Notes: generated by a model not told the origin, from the letters alone. Shown: positions 12,893-24,505, counted from the first letter of the stretch. The stretch: DNA of 64,000 nucleotides from Mercurialis annua (GCF_937616625.2 NC_065577.1:11139001-11203000), one strand, 5' to 3'. Translations and numbers: made by a program.

Positions 12893-13814
12893 GCTCTCTC
12901 GAGTCAATAATTAAAACATAGGGCAATGAATGAATTGATCAAAAACATTCAAGCATGAAGAATATTAATCAACACCAAATTTCAACACCTAATTAATCGA
13001 TAATTAACTCACTCTCGTGTTATTAAAAACCAATTAACCAACTAAATTGTGATTATGAAGCAAACTCAAGATTACTTAAATTCCAACCCACTCTCGTGGC
13101 GTTATCCTTTAAGTTTCTGATTATGTAGATCTATTTAATTAACAATTTCTCAATTAGTTAACTAAACATGCATCATGAATCAATTTCTCAATTTAATCCA
13201 AGCATTAAGTTCAATAACTGAAACACGATAAATCACAAAAATATCCAAGCCAATCAATTATATACATATACGTTCATATCAACCCTCAAACTGAAGGTTT
13301 AGTTACCCATTGTCATATGAATTACAACAATGGATAAATTACAACTTGAGTACATGAGAAATAAAAGATATAAATAATCTATACTAAAAGAGTATTTTTA
13401 GTGGCTAAGCCTAAGTCTACACTAAGTGGTATCTATTTTCTCTACACAAATGGGGTCTATTTATAGAGTCACTTGGAGTGGAATTCAAGCCATATATATC
13501 ATCCTTCCATATGAAACTTGAATCATGATCAAGTTGAGAATATCTTCTTTCCTTTGAAACTGGAGTAATGATCAAGTCCTTCCATAATCATCTTGAGTGG
13601 ACCAATCTTTAACTTGTCTTGTTTTCAAAAGAGCATAGCTTCTTCCCTTAATGAGCTTCTATCTTATTGTAAAAGCTCACTTCTTTGTGTGCAAGTCAAG
13701 AAAGATCACTCTCTTGAGTGTGAATGCAATATTCTGCTGATTATGGAAGGTCCAATATGATAACTTCAGAATTTCATTGCCTTATTCCAATACGAACACA
13801 TTTTTGCGCATCTC

Positions 13815-13912
13815 CAGGTCTCAGCCGGCCCTTGGCCGGCCTGATGTCGTGGGCCGGCTGATATGCTGATCTTTTGGTTATTGACCGGTTCGATTCAACT
13901 CGAACCGGTTGG
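13815..13912. repeat. Palindrome cluster in element E
   Basis: GGCCGGC/GCCGGCC arms around a short centre, a further GGGCCGGCTG, and ACCGGTTCGA/TCGAACCGGT with a 6-base loop. This is the same kind of structure as in the other LTRs, but in an element with unrelated ends. Confidence 0.6.
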
Positions 13913-14124
13913 GCTCGGGTTTGGCTCTGGTTTTCTAAATTCTTATGGCTTTGACTATTTAACCCTGTTTCAATCATAAATACCCCAAAAATGATGAGAT
14001 TTAATATTTATTCATAAAAACTACAAAACATGAAAACCTAATTATATACGCTCTTATTTTATGCAATAGTAATGAAAACTAACGAATAAATGCTATAAAA
14101 ACTACGTAAAATAATAGCTTATCA

Positions 14125-14345
14125 GCTGACAAACTGTCACTCTGCGAAATCTGAAAACAAAAACCCGAAGCTATCGAACCATACCACTCGCAAACCATGA
14201 GCCTACGCCAAACCTCAGAAATATAAGCCAAATTTCCCCAAGATTTACGACTCAAAAAATCGGCTACCACATTAGCGTTACATAGATGGTAATGAATGGT
14301 ACAATCATAGTCCTTCAATAACTATGACCATCTCCTCTGCCTTAG
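14125..14345 (-). pseudogene. G1 pol fragment: end of RNase H and linker
   Basis: The minus strand reads KDYDCTIHYHLCNANVVADF then LSRK, matching the RNase H end of A1 pol, followed by the decayed linker IASGFCFQISQS. The left edge is the E insertion and the right edge is CTTAG, the target duplication of the LTR at 14346-31309. It links the pol pieces on either side. Confidence 0.8.
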
Positions 14346-14988
14346 TGTCACGACCCAAATTTATGAGCTGAAACCGGCGCTAGGAAATGGGAGTGGTAGC
14401 TTCGAAACCCGTAGCAAGCCTAAAAACACTTATATATTTTTTGCTTTATAAATCGTGTTTCATATATGAAGCACTATCAAAATATATGTGACCCCATTTG
14501 AAACATACGACAGAGTTAAAACGAACTGTACAAATATATAGTCAAAACCATCTAGACTACTACGGACTACTAGAATGAAAACCTTTTTTCACGTCTTATA
14601 TAAATGACTTCGGAATCTTCACTCTCCAAATCATAATTAAGTTTTCCTGTAAAATGAGAGGAGCAAAGGGGTCAGTATAAAACTGAGTGAATTCACCAAA
14701 TTACAAGCAATATCACATAAAGGGTGAAAATGTTTGAAAATTGCTTAATGTAGAAAATACTTTTCTCAAACCATAGTTCATATATTCTTTAATTTCTTTC
14801 ATCACTCTTGTATATTTGATAAACATATAGTTTATGTTATGTTCTCATATGACATCTTTCATTTCATATTGATGTTTTGATGTCTTTCTTTTAGTTTCTC
14901 AAGTGTTCGATTGAGATCCTAGTTCATAACATCGTAGTGGATCCTTATCGAACTGTACTTTTGACAAGTCGCTTATAACTTATTCCTT

Positions 14989-15423
14989 ATGGTTTGGTCC
15001 CGAGATAGTTCCACCGAGTTTAACCACAACCATATGGTACAGTCCCGGGATAGTTCCACCGAGTTAAACGCGTACCATTTCTTACGTCCGTACTAATCGA
15101 GGTGAGTCCCGGGATAGTTCCACCGAGTTTAACTACCTAGAAACAGGTCCCGAGATAATTCCACTGAGTTCAACCTCATGTCTGTCGAAAATAAGATATC
15201 TTCATCTCTGATATGAAAGATTTTTTGAACTTTACTATTGATCGCATCGTTCCTATTGTCAATTAATAGAAAAGCTTATTTCACATCTGTTCTCACTCTA
15301 TTTCGTGTTGATTCTCGATGTATTATGCTTGATTTTATTATCATATGAGTAATGAGGACTATAATCGAGAATTGGTGAGATACAGGTCTCAGGATAGTTC
15401 TACCGAGTTCAACCTTGTATCTC
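14989..15423 (-). repeat. Hairpin array with constant loop, five units
   Basis: Five repeats carry GTCCCGGGATAGTTCCACCG or close variants. Their flanking arms differ but pair within a unit: ATGGTT/AACCAT (14989-14994/15028-15033), ATGGTAC/GTACCAT (15034-15040/15072-15078), AGGT/ACCT, ACAGGT/ACCT with extra CTGT pairing, and GAGATACA/TGTATCTC (15377-15384/15416-15423). Confidence 0.75.
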
Positions 15424-16162
15424 AGATCTTTATTATTGAATGTAGTATAATTCTTTTATCACGTACTTTAATCGTTTCGATACTTTACGTTTGGTTTTCT
15501 TTATCATTTATGGACCATGGCAATGCACATTACAATTTGAAACATACATCTACAATACATGCACATATAGAGTATTTTTATGCTTAATAGTACATATTGG
15601 AATGTACTATGTTTCTTTGCTCGTATATTATCGGTACTCGTTTTCGTATTATATAGCTTTACCCATCCCCAGTACTTTAAGCAATTTTCGTTCATATAAT
15701 TATGTTATTATCAAAATAACATAAACAACCATTTTCAAAACATGTAATTCATACTACTTTCAAACATATATCAATATACAATTCAAACATATTTATATTC
15801 ATATAGCCTTTCGTATATCAAAATATGCGTCGTTATTAATATCGACGAGTAATTAAAGAGTACTCACCATTTGCTATCCAAATACTTTAAACAATGCAAA
15901 TTAATATCTCGATCCGTAAATTCCGAGCCTCGTCGGTAATTGTCACGCCGGGTCTACGCAAATTCGATAACACGACGAATTAATATTACGACTTTTCGTT
16001 TAAAAGCTGTTTTTCCAGTGTAATATCCCGGAAATTTTTTAAATTTTTCTAAATGTGTTTTCGGAAATAAATTGAGTTTTTCGGGAGGCGGTTCGATTCG
16101 TAGTTTAAATTTTGGTTCGGTTCGGTTTAGGTTCAAATAAAAAAAAGGAAATACAGTAAGGT

Positions 16163-16357
16163 GTGGTTCAACCAAGTGGTTGAACCACTTGCTGGTAACC
16201 CAGGTCTCGAACGAGACCTGAGGTTCAGCAACAGTTCTCGTTCGAGAACTTGTTGGTTCTCGAACGAGAACCCAACGTTTAAGCCTGGTTGTCGTTCGAA
16301 ACCAGGGTTCTCGAACGAGAACCAGCTTAAAATGGCTGTTCTCGTTCGAGAACAGCC
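16163..16357. repeat. Seven-member palindrome cluster with CTCG(W2)CGAG core
   Basis: GTGGTTCAACCA/TGGTTGAACCAC (16163-16188) is followed by palindromes built on CTCGTTCGAG or CTCGAACGAG: CAGGT/ACCTG arms at 16201-16220, AGTT/AACT near 16233-16250, GGTT/AACC near 16255-16272, a slightly imperfect CTGGTT/AACCAG near 16287-16308, GGTT/AACC near 16305-16322 and GGCTGTT/AACAGCC at 16334-16357. The cores are constant while the outer arms vary together. Confidence 0.75.
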
Positions 16358-17342
16358 ATACCGGTTGGTGGGGGCAGTTTCGACTTCCATTCTAATCTAT
16401 ATCGACCTACTTAAATACCTAAAACTCAACCCTAATATATTCTCCACACTACAAGCAAACCGTAGCCACCTTTAACATCCATTTTTACTGAGAAACGTTG
16501 CTGAAATCATCCCTCAAAGTTGATGATTCAGTAAGTTTCTTTAATCCATTGATTTCAGTTTTCACGTTTGAACGGCATTCCATAATTTGAGTCGTTCTCC
16601 TTCGTTTCTAGATCGAAATTGATTCTGTTTGATCCCGGAGATTCTAGACTCGCGTATCTACGTTTCCCTACCTCGTTTTTGTTGAACGGTACGTAATCGA
16701 CCTCGTTTCAATCGCCATTCGGTTATCGTTTTCTTTAGTTAAAAAACTGTTTCTTGATTTCAATAAGTTTATGCCGATCTATCTTTGTTGGATGGTTGTG
16801 TTCTTGTTATGTTTCATGATTATTAGGCCTCTAGGAATGTTGTGAATGTTGTGAATCATAAACTAAACGATAGGTTGTGATAAATCATTCCGTTCTTCGA
16901 TGTCGTGTTCATGTGAGTATTGCCATGCTTGTTCTTGCTATATGTCTACTGTTACATGGTTTGAGATTTTGAGTTATTGTTAGGTTAGGATTAATGATAT
17001 GGATTGATTGTAAAGTTTGATTAATTGATTATGTTTTGAAAGTTGAATCCTTGATTAAGAAGTTGCAGTAGCTAAGAAAAATGAAGTTTTGCCTTATGAA
17101 TCTTAGGCTTGGGCGGGGAGTGTTCATTTTGAAATGGAGATGATGGTCAAATGTCCTTTTTGATCATCTAATTGTTTTGTTTAAATCAAACAAATCCTTA
17201 ATGTTAAACTTTAACTTATAGCTTGGATTTTATTTTAATTTATAATTAAATATTTAAAACAATAGTTATTTATAAATTAAGCTAATATAATTACTCGGGT
17301 AATTATAATTAGTTTCGAATTTCGATTTGGTATAAATCGGCT

Positions 17343-17545
17343 AAATTACAATTTAGTCCCTAAACAGTTTTAAAACTTATTTAATTAAGTTTTTGGTTAG
17401 TAACTTTATATTTTATTTTATTTATAAACAAAAGTAATTAATTTGATTTCAAATATCAAATTGGCTAAAGTACAGTTTGGTCCCTAATTGGCGAAAGTAC
17501 AGTTTAGTCCCTACATTGGTTAAAGTACAGTTTAGTCCCTAAACT
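17343..17545 (+). repeat. Short direct repeats (TTTAGTCCCTAA type) in the LTR
   Basis: Four copies of a phrase like AAAGTACAGTTTAGTCCCTA separated by 20-90 bases. Equivalent sets lie in the A1 LTRs (46627-46805 and 54950-55130) and in the 58131-60740 copy (59235-59325). Confidence 0.6.
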
Positions 17546-18249
17546 TTTATAAACTTAAAATGGTTAAGTTTTGGTTGTAACTTGGGTTACTTGAAATTGG
17601 AATTATTGAGTTCTGCTTTTAACATGGATTATTATTTTATCAAATTATTTTATAAATATAAACTCGGGTTTATATTTGATAAGCGTTTTAAGTCGGGTTA
17701 GACTTGGGTCACCCGACAAGTGAGATTAGCTTGGGAGTTATTAGTAACTCGGCTAATCCACTATTTGAAATTTATTATTATTTAAAGATTATTAAATAAT
17801 ATTTGTTAATCAGATTTTTAAACGAGAACTCAATAGACTTATATTAATCGGGCTTTATTACCTAATGGGTATTTTTGTGTTGTTCTGGACTGTTTATTCC
17901 GACGTGTTATATTGTGCTAGTCCTATGTGTTGTCTAATACTCTCTAGAGTTAGGGTCTGTTTTTAATAATTATTTAATTTGTCTAGACTCGTCTATTGTT
18001 CGTGCTCCAGAGGCGAACCAGGATTAGTTGCTTGCCGGTTATCACGTGGATTAGCAAGAAGTGAGTTTGTACTTACTATTTACCGCTTTATTAAGTAAAT
18101 TGTTATTTTAATATTAAATATATATATTGTACGTATATTTCGAACTGTTTTTATATTATTGCTTTTAGTTGGAACATGCTACCTAATGGGCATCATTAGG
18201 AATGCGTGCGCACCAGTATTGATCTGGGTAAGGTATATATGGAAATGTG

Positions 18250-18395
18250 GTAACTCGGTGTGAGCATAGCTCTCGGGACCAGGTAGAGTAACTCGGTGTA
18301 GCTCAGCTCTCGGGACTCTGGTATAAGTGTGGTCAGTGGTAACTCGGTGTAGCTCAGCTCTCGGGACCAGACCTATTGGATTATGTTTATATTTG
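18250..18395 (+). repeat. Mid-LTR array, CTCGGTGTAGCTCAGCTCTC type
   Basis: Three repeats of about 45-55 bp contain GTAACTCGGTGT...CTCTCGGGAC. This is the same motif, in sense orientation, as the GTCCCGAGA...CCGAGTTAC loops of the minus-strand family-C LTRs. The third unit has GGTC-TGGT/ACCAGACC arms with a 2-base bulge. Confidence 0.65.
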
Positions 18396-18960
18396 GAATT
18401 GTGGATTAAGGTTCCAACTATTATTCGTAATATCGTTATTAAATGTTTTAAACGGTTTTATAGGTTTTCCACTTAATAAATGTAGATAGTGGTATAAACT
18501 CATTTCAGTATATCTGACCCCGTTGTTTTCCCAATTTTCCCAGGGTTATGATCTGAGAGAGTCTGGTGATCTCTGCATTTACTTTTCCTCGGAGGTTCCA
18601 TTTATTTTTGATAAACTGTAAAACTGTTTTATTCTTAGACCGCAGTAGTAACTAGACGTCTTTATTTTATTCTAGTTGTTGTCAGATTGGTCTGACTGAT
18701 TATTTATTGCTCTGGCATGTTAAACGATTATTCCAGATTATTTATGTTAAGCTGATTTAATACTATTATTGGAAAGCATGTTATCTTAATTGTTGAATAT
18801 TATAACTGCTAGATTTAGGCTGAAGTCTCGGTTGCCCCCGAGCATTGGTTTTCTGCAAGTTTACGTGTTAATATGTTAAATGAAAGGCTAGCTACGGGTT
18901 TTGATACTACACTACCCATACCCTAGTGCCGGTCGCGATTCATGAAAATGGGTCGTGACA

Positions 18961-19674
18961 TGCAGCCTACTTCGATATAAAAAAAGCTTAACTAAAAATA
19001 CTCCTACCCCTAAAAAAATGACATTCTTAAATTTCGGAATGTAGCCTACAATTCTTGTTTAGGTATTGGGCTGAGTTAGCACCCGAAGGTGTCGGAAATT
19101 AACCTGGAAGTTGCATCCTTGGTCTGTGTTAAAAACTCGAGGACATTCTGAGCAACATAATGTTCTGCTCCAAATGAACATCTTAGAGACCGAATTAGGA
19201 CAAACTTAAACTTTGAAAAATTTAGAAAACATCTTAAGTTTCTGTAACAACAAACATAACTCAATTTGGAATTCTACAAATCAAGATAAAGCTCTCGCAT
19301 TACGGCTATTTTGCATAACAATTTCTTGCAAAACGTTAAACTATTGTTTACAAACTCGGATTGAAACCATTACGCGTTGGAACTAAAAACCTATTGATAT
19401 CATACTTTTGCATCAACATAATCCAGCCCTTAAATACAATCATAGACACTCGCAAACCAAAAATTAAGACCATTAAAATCACTTAGGCATGAACCACACA
19501 AGCTGAACCATTCATCAAATTCCAATCAAACATTCATCAATCCTAATCTGCTTAATTTCAGCTGTTAATCATGCAAAATCAAAGCTTATAACCATCATTT
19601 GAGCCATTTATCATCACCTTATCATAATGGCCAAACCCTTAGCCCAATTTTATTTCAACATTTCACTCATTACT
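18961..19674 (-). other. Probable continuation of the 14346-31309 LTR
   Basis: Begins with TGCAG, the duplicated target of the solo LTR. No coding sequence or transposon end is seen. By position it should be interior LTR sequence, but I could not match it base by base to another copy. Confidence 0.4.
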
Positions 19675-19897
19675 TGTTATAAACAGAGATAGAGAATAAG
19701 TTGTTGTGTGTTATGTTCAACAATTACAAGGCTATTTATACAAGTATAGAATCTCTATTCTAGGAAGGAAATCCTACTCTAGGAAATAATCAATCACAAT
19801 CAATCACAATCAATCATAATCAATTAGCCTATAATTTAGCTACTAATTAATAGACTAATTGATTCTAATATATCCACATTCCTAATATGCTTTAACA

Positions 19898-19913
19898 CTC
19901 CCCCTCAAGTTGG
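19898..19913 (-). other. Copia polypurine tract
   Basis: CTCCCCCTCAAGTTGG, read on the minus strand as CCAACTTGAGGGGGAG, abuts the 3' LTR. This is the usual Copia arrangement. Confidence 0.85.
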
Positions 19914-20255
19914 AGCATAGATGTTAATCATGCCCAACTTGTTACAAAGATAATCAACCCGAACTCCGTTAAGAGCTTTTGTGAAAATATCTCCCAGTTG
20001 TTCTCCAGTCTTCACATTACCTGTAGAAACTAAACCTTGCTGAATCTTTTCACGAATAAAGTGACAGTCAATCTCAATATGCTTGGTCCGCTCATGGAAC
20101 ACTGGATTGGATGCAATATGAAGTGCAGCTTGGTTGTCACACCACAACTTAGCTGGCTTAGAAGCTTGCAAACCCAGTTCATCAAGGAGTTGGTATATCC
20201 ACATTATCTCACAAATAGACTTTGCCATAGCCCTATACTCTGATTCTGCACTTTA
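19905..20255 (-). pseudogene. Copia RNase H, C-terminal part after a stop codon
   Basis: Same frame as the RT/RNase H ORF but separated from it by a TAA at 20253-20255. It reads SAESEYRAMAKS then WCDNQAALHIASNP, ERTKHIEIDCHFIREKI and GDIFTKAL, the standard C-terminal RNase H blocks of Copia polyproteins. It ends normally at 19905-19907. Confidence 0.85.
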
Positions 20256-21887
20256 TCGCGAAACTAAATTTTGTTTCTTGCTTTTCCAAGAAATCAAATT
20301 ACCTCCAACAAAAACACAATATCCTGTGGTGGATCTTCGATCTTCTTTCGATCCAGCCCAATCAGCATCTGAAAAACATTCAATCCTAATGTGACCATGA
20401 TCACCATACAAGATTCCACGACCAGGTGCCCCTTTTAGATAGCACAAAATCTGCTCTACTGCCTTCCAATGATCAATAGTAGGAGATGCCATATACTGAC
20501 TGACTACACTGACTGAATAAGCAATGTCCGGACGAGTCACAGTAAGATAATTTAGTTTACCCACCAATTGTCTATATCTCTCTGGATCTTCAAATAGTTC
20601 TCCATCTTTCGTAAGTTGCAGACCAGGAATCATTGGAGCACTACATGGCTTAGCTCCCAATTTTCCTGTTTCAGATAATAAGTCAAGCACATACTTCCTC
20701 TGAGATAAGAAGATGCATTTCTTGCTTCTGATCACTTCGACTCCCAAGAAATATTTCAACACTCCCAAATCTTTAGTATGAAACTGTGTATGCAGAAAAG
20801 AATTGAGAGATGAAATTCCAATGGAATCGCTGCCAGTGATTACAATATCATCCACATACACAACTAATAGTATAATGCCACAATTAGATTGTTTATAGAA
20901 AACAAAGTGATCAGATTTACTCTTCTTCATCCCAAACTTCTCAATAGCATCACTGAACTTGCCAAACCAAGCACGAGGACTCTGTTTCAAGCCATATAAG
21001 GATTTGCAAAGATGACATACTTTCCCATACTCCCCCTGAGCAACAAAACCAGGTGGTTGCTCCATATAGACTTCCTTTTGAAGATCTCCGTGAAGAAACG
21101 CATTCTTGATATCTAATTGATGTAAAGGCCAATGATGAGTAGTCGCCATTGAAATAAATAGCCTCACAGAAGTAAGCTTAGCAACAGGAGAAAAGGTTTC
21201 AAAGTAATCCACTCCATATGTCTGAGCATAACCTTTTGCAACAAGGCGAGCTTTTAACCTAGCAACAGAGCCATCAGGATTAACTTTAACAGCAAACACC
21301 CATTTACATCCAATAGTTCGTTTCCCTGCAGGTAAATCAACTAAGGTCCAGGTACCATTAGTATCCAAAGCATTCATCTTCTCAATCATAGCTTTATGCC
21401 ATCCAGCATGGGATAAAGCCTCTTTTACAGACTTAGGAACAGAAACAGAATCAAGAGACGCAATAAAAAAACAAGATGATGACGAAAAATGGTCATACGA
21501 AACAAAAGAAGACACAGGATAAGTACAAGTACGCTTACCTTTACGAAGAGCAATGGGAAGATCATCGCTCGGAGGCGGATCCGATGACGAAGATGCTGGT
21601 TCAGGACATGGAACTGGAGGACCAAAAGTAGGTGTAGTTACATGATTAGACGGTTGTGTTCGACGAGAATATGTTTGAATTATAAGAGGCTTAGTCGGAG
21701 CACGAGGAGGAGGTACAGAGCGTGATCTAACAGTATATATTAGCAGATCATCCTCCCCCCTGACTAGTAGGACCTGAAGATAAAGAAAATGGAACATTTT
21801 CCAAGAAGGTGACATCAGCTGATACAAGGTACCTGCTAAGAGTAGGACTATAGCACCTATATCCTTTTTGAACACGAGAATATCCAA
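20253..21887 (-). pseudogene. Copia reverse transcriptase and RNase H (frame broken at both ends)
   Basis: The RT domain has CKWVFAVKVNPDGSVARLKA, LDIKNAFLHGDL, YGLKQSPRAWF and the catalytic YVDD (LLVVYVDDIVITGSD). RNase H has CFSDADWAGSKEDRRSTTGY. The upstream join to integrase is a frameshift at a run of six G (minus strand; C run near 21755-21761), and the end is the premature TAA at 20253. The 60-residue proline- and serine-rich stretch before RT is the normal linker of the family. Confidence 0.88.
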
Positions 21888-22640
21888 GGAAAATACACTT
21901 TAAAGATTTTGGATCAAGTTTCGTTATCTGAGGACGGACATCTCTAACAAAACAAGTACAACCAAATATCCTAGGTTCAATAGGAAACAAAGTTTTATTA
22001 GGAAAGAGAACTTGATAAGGAGTCTCACGAGATAGTACCGTGGAAGGCATTCTATTGATTAGAAAACAAGCTGTAGAAACAGCATCAGACCAAAAATATT
22101 TAGGAACCTGCATTTGAAATAACAAAGCTCTAACAGTTTCAAGAAGATATCTATTTTTTCTTTCAGCAACACCATTTTGGGATGGTGTGTCCACACAAGA
22201 AGTTTGGTGAAGAATACCATGATTCACCATATAATTTTGAAAGGTGTTTGACAAATACTCTTTAGCATTATCACTTCTTAAAATTTGCACAGGCTTACTA
22301 AATTGAGTTTGGATTTCAGCACAGAAATTAGTAAAATGAGAAAATAATTCTGAACGATTTTTCATCAAGTATAACCTTGTCGTTCTAGAGTAATCATCCA
22401 CAAAAGTAACAAAGTATCTGAATCCAGTTTTAGCTGTAACTGGACAAGGACCCCAAACATCAGAGTGTACTAACTCAAAAGGTGCACTAGCTCGTTTATT
22501 GATTCTTGGACTAGAACTAAGACGATGATGTTTTGCAAACTGACAAGACTCACAATCTAGAGATGACATGCTAGAAAATTGAGGAAAAAGTTTCTTTAAT
22601 AAAGAGAGAGAAGGGTGGCCAAACCGACAATTGCTTCAAA
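21748..22640 (-). pseudogene. Copia integrase
   Basis: The zinc-binding end CESCQFAKHHR is followed by the catalytic core with Asp in HSDVWGP, Asp in LRSDNAKEY and Glu in NGVAERKNR. The preceding GHPSLSLLKKLFP, part of the integrase N-terminal domain, is readable at about 22575-22625 in this frame, while the protease ORF ends in another frame, so there is a frameshift near 22625. Confidence 0.85.
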
Positions 22641-23300
22641 AGGAGTTACAATTCCAATGCAAGCTATAGATTTTGGTATTTCTGGATCAAGTATGTAGAG
22701 GCCTCCGGATTCATGTCCCTTACCAATAATCTTCTTCGTCATAAGATCGTGAAACAAACAATAATCGGGAAAGAAAGTGACAGAACAATTCAAAGTACGA
22801 GTAAGTTTACTAACAGACATCAAATTGAAAGATAATTGAGGTAAACTAAGAACAGATGACAAAGGTAATGATGATGTGGGTTTAATAGTTCCAGAACCAA
22901 CAACACATGATTGCGACCCATCGGCTAAAGTAAAAGAAGAGCTAGACTGATTTGACTGAAATTTAGAGAACAAACTAGGATTACCTGTCATATGATCTGT
23001 AGCACCTGAATCAATGACCCATTTTGAAGATGAAGAAACAAGACATGTACTAGATTTACCTGATTCAGCAACGTCATTTACTGAACTAGATTGAATGAGC
23101 CTGGCATACTCATCTGCTGAAATAGTAACCGTTTTTACAGAGGTTTTAACCGTAGATGCAATACGAATTAACTGAGATCTCTTAGCCTGCAACTTCTTGC
23201 AATCTCGCTTCATATGACATGCTCTATGACAGTAGTGACAAATCACAATTTTATTTTCCGTCATAATTTCCACCAAAGTTGATGACCGACAAAGTTGCAA
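22596..23300 (-). pseudogene. Copia zinc knuckle and protease
   Basis: The CX2CX4HX4C knuckle CHYCHRACHMKRDC is followed by the aspartic protease signature WVIDSGATDHMTG. Most of gag upstream of the knuckle is missing compared with full Copia elements. The ORF then leaves the integrase frame near 22625. Confidence 0.8.
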
Positions 23301-23396
23301 CTGATTGCTTCGTTAGGCGGTAACACAACACTACTGCAAATACTACTACACTGCTTCTTTAGGCAGAAGAAAAAAAATCCTATTCTTTAGAGTAAT

Positions 23397-23408
23397 GCTC
23401 TGATACCA
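23397..23408 (-). other. Copia primer binding site (initiator tRNA-Met)
   Basis: GCTCTGATACCA, the reverse complement of TGGTATCAGAGC, adjoins the 5' LTR at 23409. This is the classic initiator tRNA-Met priming site. Confidence 0.9.
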
Positions 23409-23621
23409 TGTTATAAACAGAGATAGAGAATAAGTTGTTGTGTGTTATGTTCAACAATTACAAGGCTATTTATACAAGTATAGAATCTCTATTCTAGGAA
23501 GGAAATCCTACTCTAGAAAATAATTAATCACAATCAATCATAATCAATTAGCCTATAATTTAGCTACTAATTAATAGACTAATTGATTCTAATATATCCA
23601 CATTCCTAATATGCTTTAACA

Positions 23622-23887
23622 TTACCCAAGCATAACAACAGCATTTCTATTACTACAATCATCAATTATCACACATTCAAAACACCATGAGATTGTCGAA
23701 TACTCTAATCCATTTCTCATCCAATTCATTCAACAAAGCTCAACAAATTTCAGAATCTGAACATCACCTTTGTTGATGACTTATGCCAAAGGTTCAAGCT
23801 CCAAATTCATCATCCAATTCCTCCATATATGCTTACAATTACCTTGCACAATCAAATACACAAAACCCCAATTAATCCCTATAAACA
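23622..23887 (-). other. Probable family-C LTR piece between two insertions
   Basis: Follows the Copia target duplication and runs to the next LTR start at 23888. No gene or element end is seen. Confidence 0.35.
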
Positions 23888-24505
23888 TGTCACGATCCAA
23901 TTTCATGAATCGTGACCGGTGCTAGGGTATGGGTATGGTTGTACCAAAACTCGTAGCTAGCCTTGCGGATAACCAACTTAACACATTTAAAACAATGTAC
24001 CTGCATAAAACCACATGCTCGGGGGCAACTGAGACTTCAGCCTAATCTAACAGTACATATAAACAACATATATTTAAAGTACGCTTATTGCAAAATAATC
24101 TCCAACAGTATGGTAATATAATATAAATACCATAAACACTGTAATCATGGCAAAAGCGATAAAATAATAGTTGGACCAATCCAACAAACAATAGTCAAAA
24201 CTATAAACGTAAGACTAAGACATAAATATCTGAAACTACTACTAAGGTCTAAGAGTTTAAAATAGTTCGACACTTTATTCTGAAATAAATAAAGAACCTC
24301 CGAAAAATGAAGAAATACAGATCGACAAATGCTCAAATCATAAACCTGGAAAATTTGGGAAAACAACGGGGTCAGATTTACTGAGTAGAGTTTATATAAC
24401 CATTTACATTTATTAAGTTGAAAATATTTAAAAACATTTAATAAAATATTTTCATTATGGATTACCAATGAAACCCTAAACCACAATTCTAAATCCATTG
24501 TCGTG

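Larger units (their letters stand above)
9600..14124. mobile_element. E: LTR-like insertion in G1 pol, family distinct from the others
   Basis: The insertion runs from TGTTAATGATAAACCGCAAG to AATAGCTTATCA, giving TG/CA ends. The flanks GTTGA (9595-9599) and GCTGA (14125-14129) are an imperfect 5-bp duplication; the same place in A1 pol reads GCTAA (reverse complement), which supports both edges. Without the nested LTR it is about 1.9 kb. Inside are repeated CTCACTCTCGTGTTAT-like phrases (about 10085-10190, 13005-13100) and a palindrome cluster at 13815-13912. No ORF is recognised. It is best read as a solo LTR of an unrelated family; orientation is unclear. Confidence 0.6.
16019..18960 (+). 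mobile_element. Solo LTR, subfamily A (plus)
   Basis: Runs from TGTAATATCCCGGAAATT to CATGAAAATGGGTCGTGACA (2.94 kb). The flanks TCCAG and TGCAG match at 4 of 5 positions. It is alignable with the A1 LTRs: palindromes near the start, a GTAAGT donor-like site near 16530, AAATTACAATTTAGTCCCTA direct repeats at about 17343-17545, the CTCGGTGTAGCTC array at 18250-18395 and the TACCGCTTTATTAAGTA core near 18080-18105. No PBS follows the right end, so it is a solo LTR. Confidence 0.85.
19675..23621 (-). mobile_element. Ty1/Copia retrotransposon (minus), gag mostly lost
   Basis: Short LTRs at 19675-19897 (223 bp) and 23409-23621 (213 bp) are nearly identical (TGTTATAAACAGAGATAGAG...ATATGCTTTAACA). 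The length difference comes mainly from one CAATCA-type repeat. The flanks TTACT and TTACC differ at the last base. PBS and polypurine tract are both present. The interior is 3.5 kb and codes, in order, a zinc knuckle, protease, integrase, RT and RNase H, but the N-terminal gag domain is absent: only about 110 bases separate the PBS from the zinc-knuckle ORF. Frameshifts and a stop make it non-autonomous. Confidence 0.9.

Noticed and set aside
9606..14124. TGATAA/TTATCA as inverted ends of a DNA transposon
   Set aside because: The flanks do not match at those edges, whereas TG at 9600 and CA at 14124 give a 4/5 duplication that agrees with the uninterrupted pol sequence.
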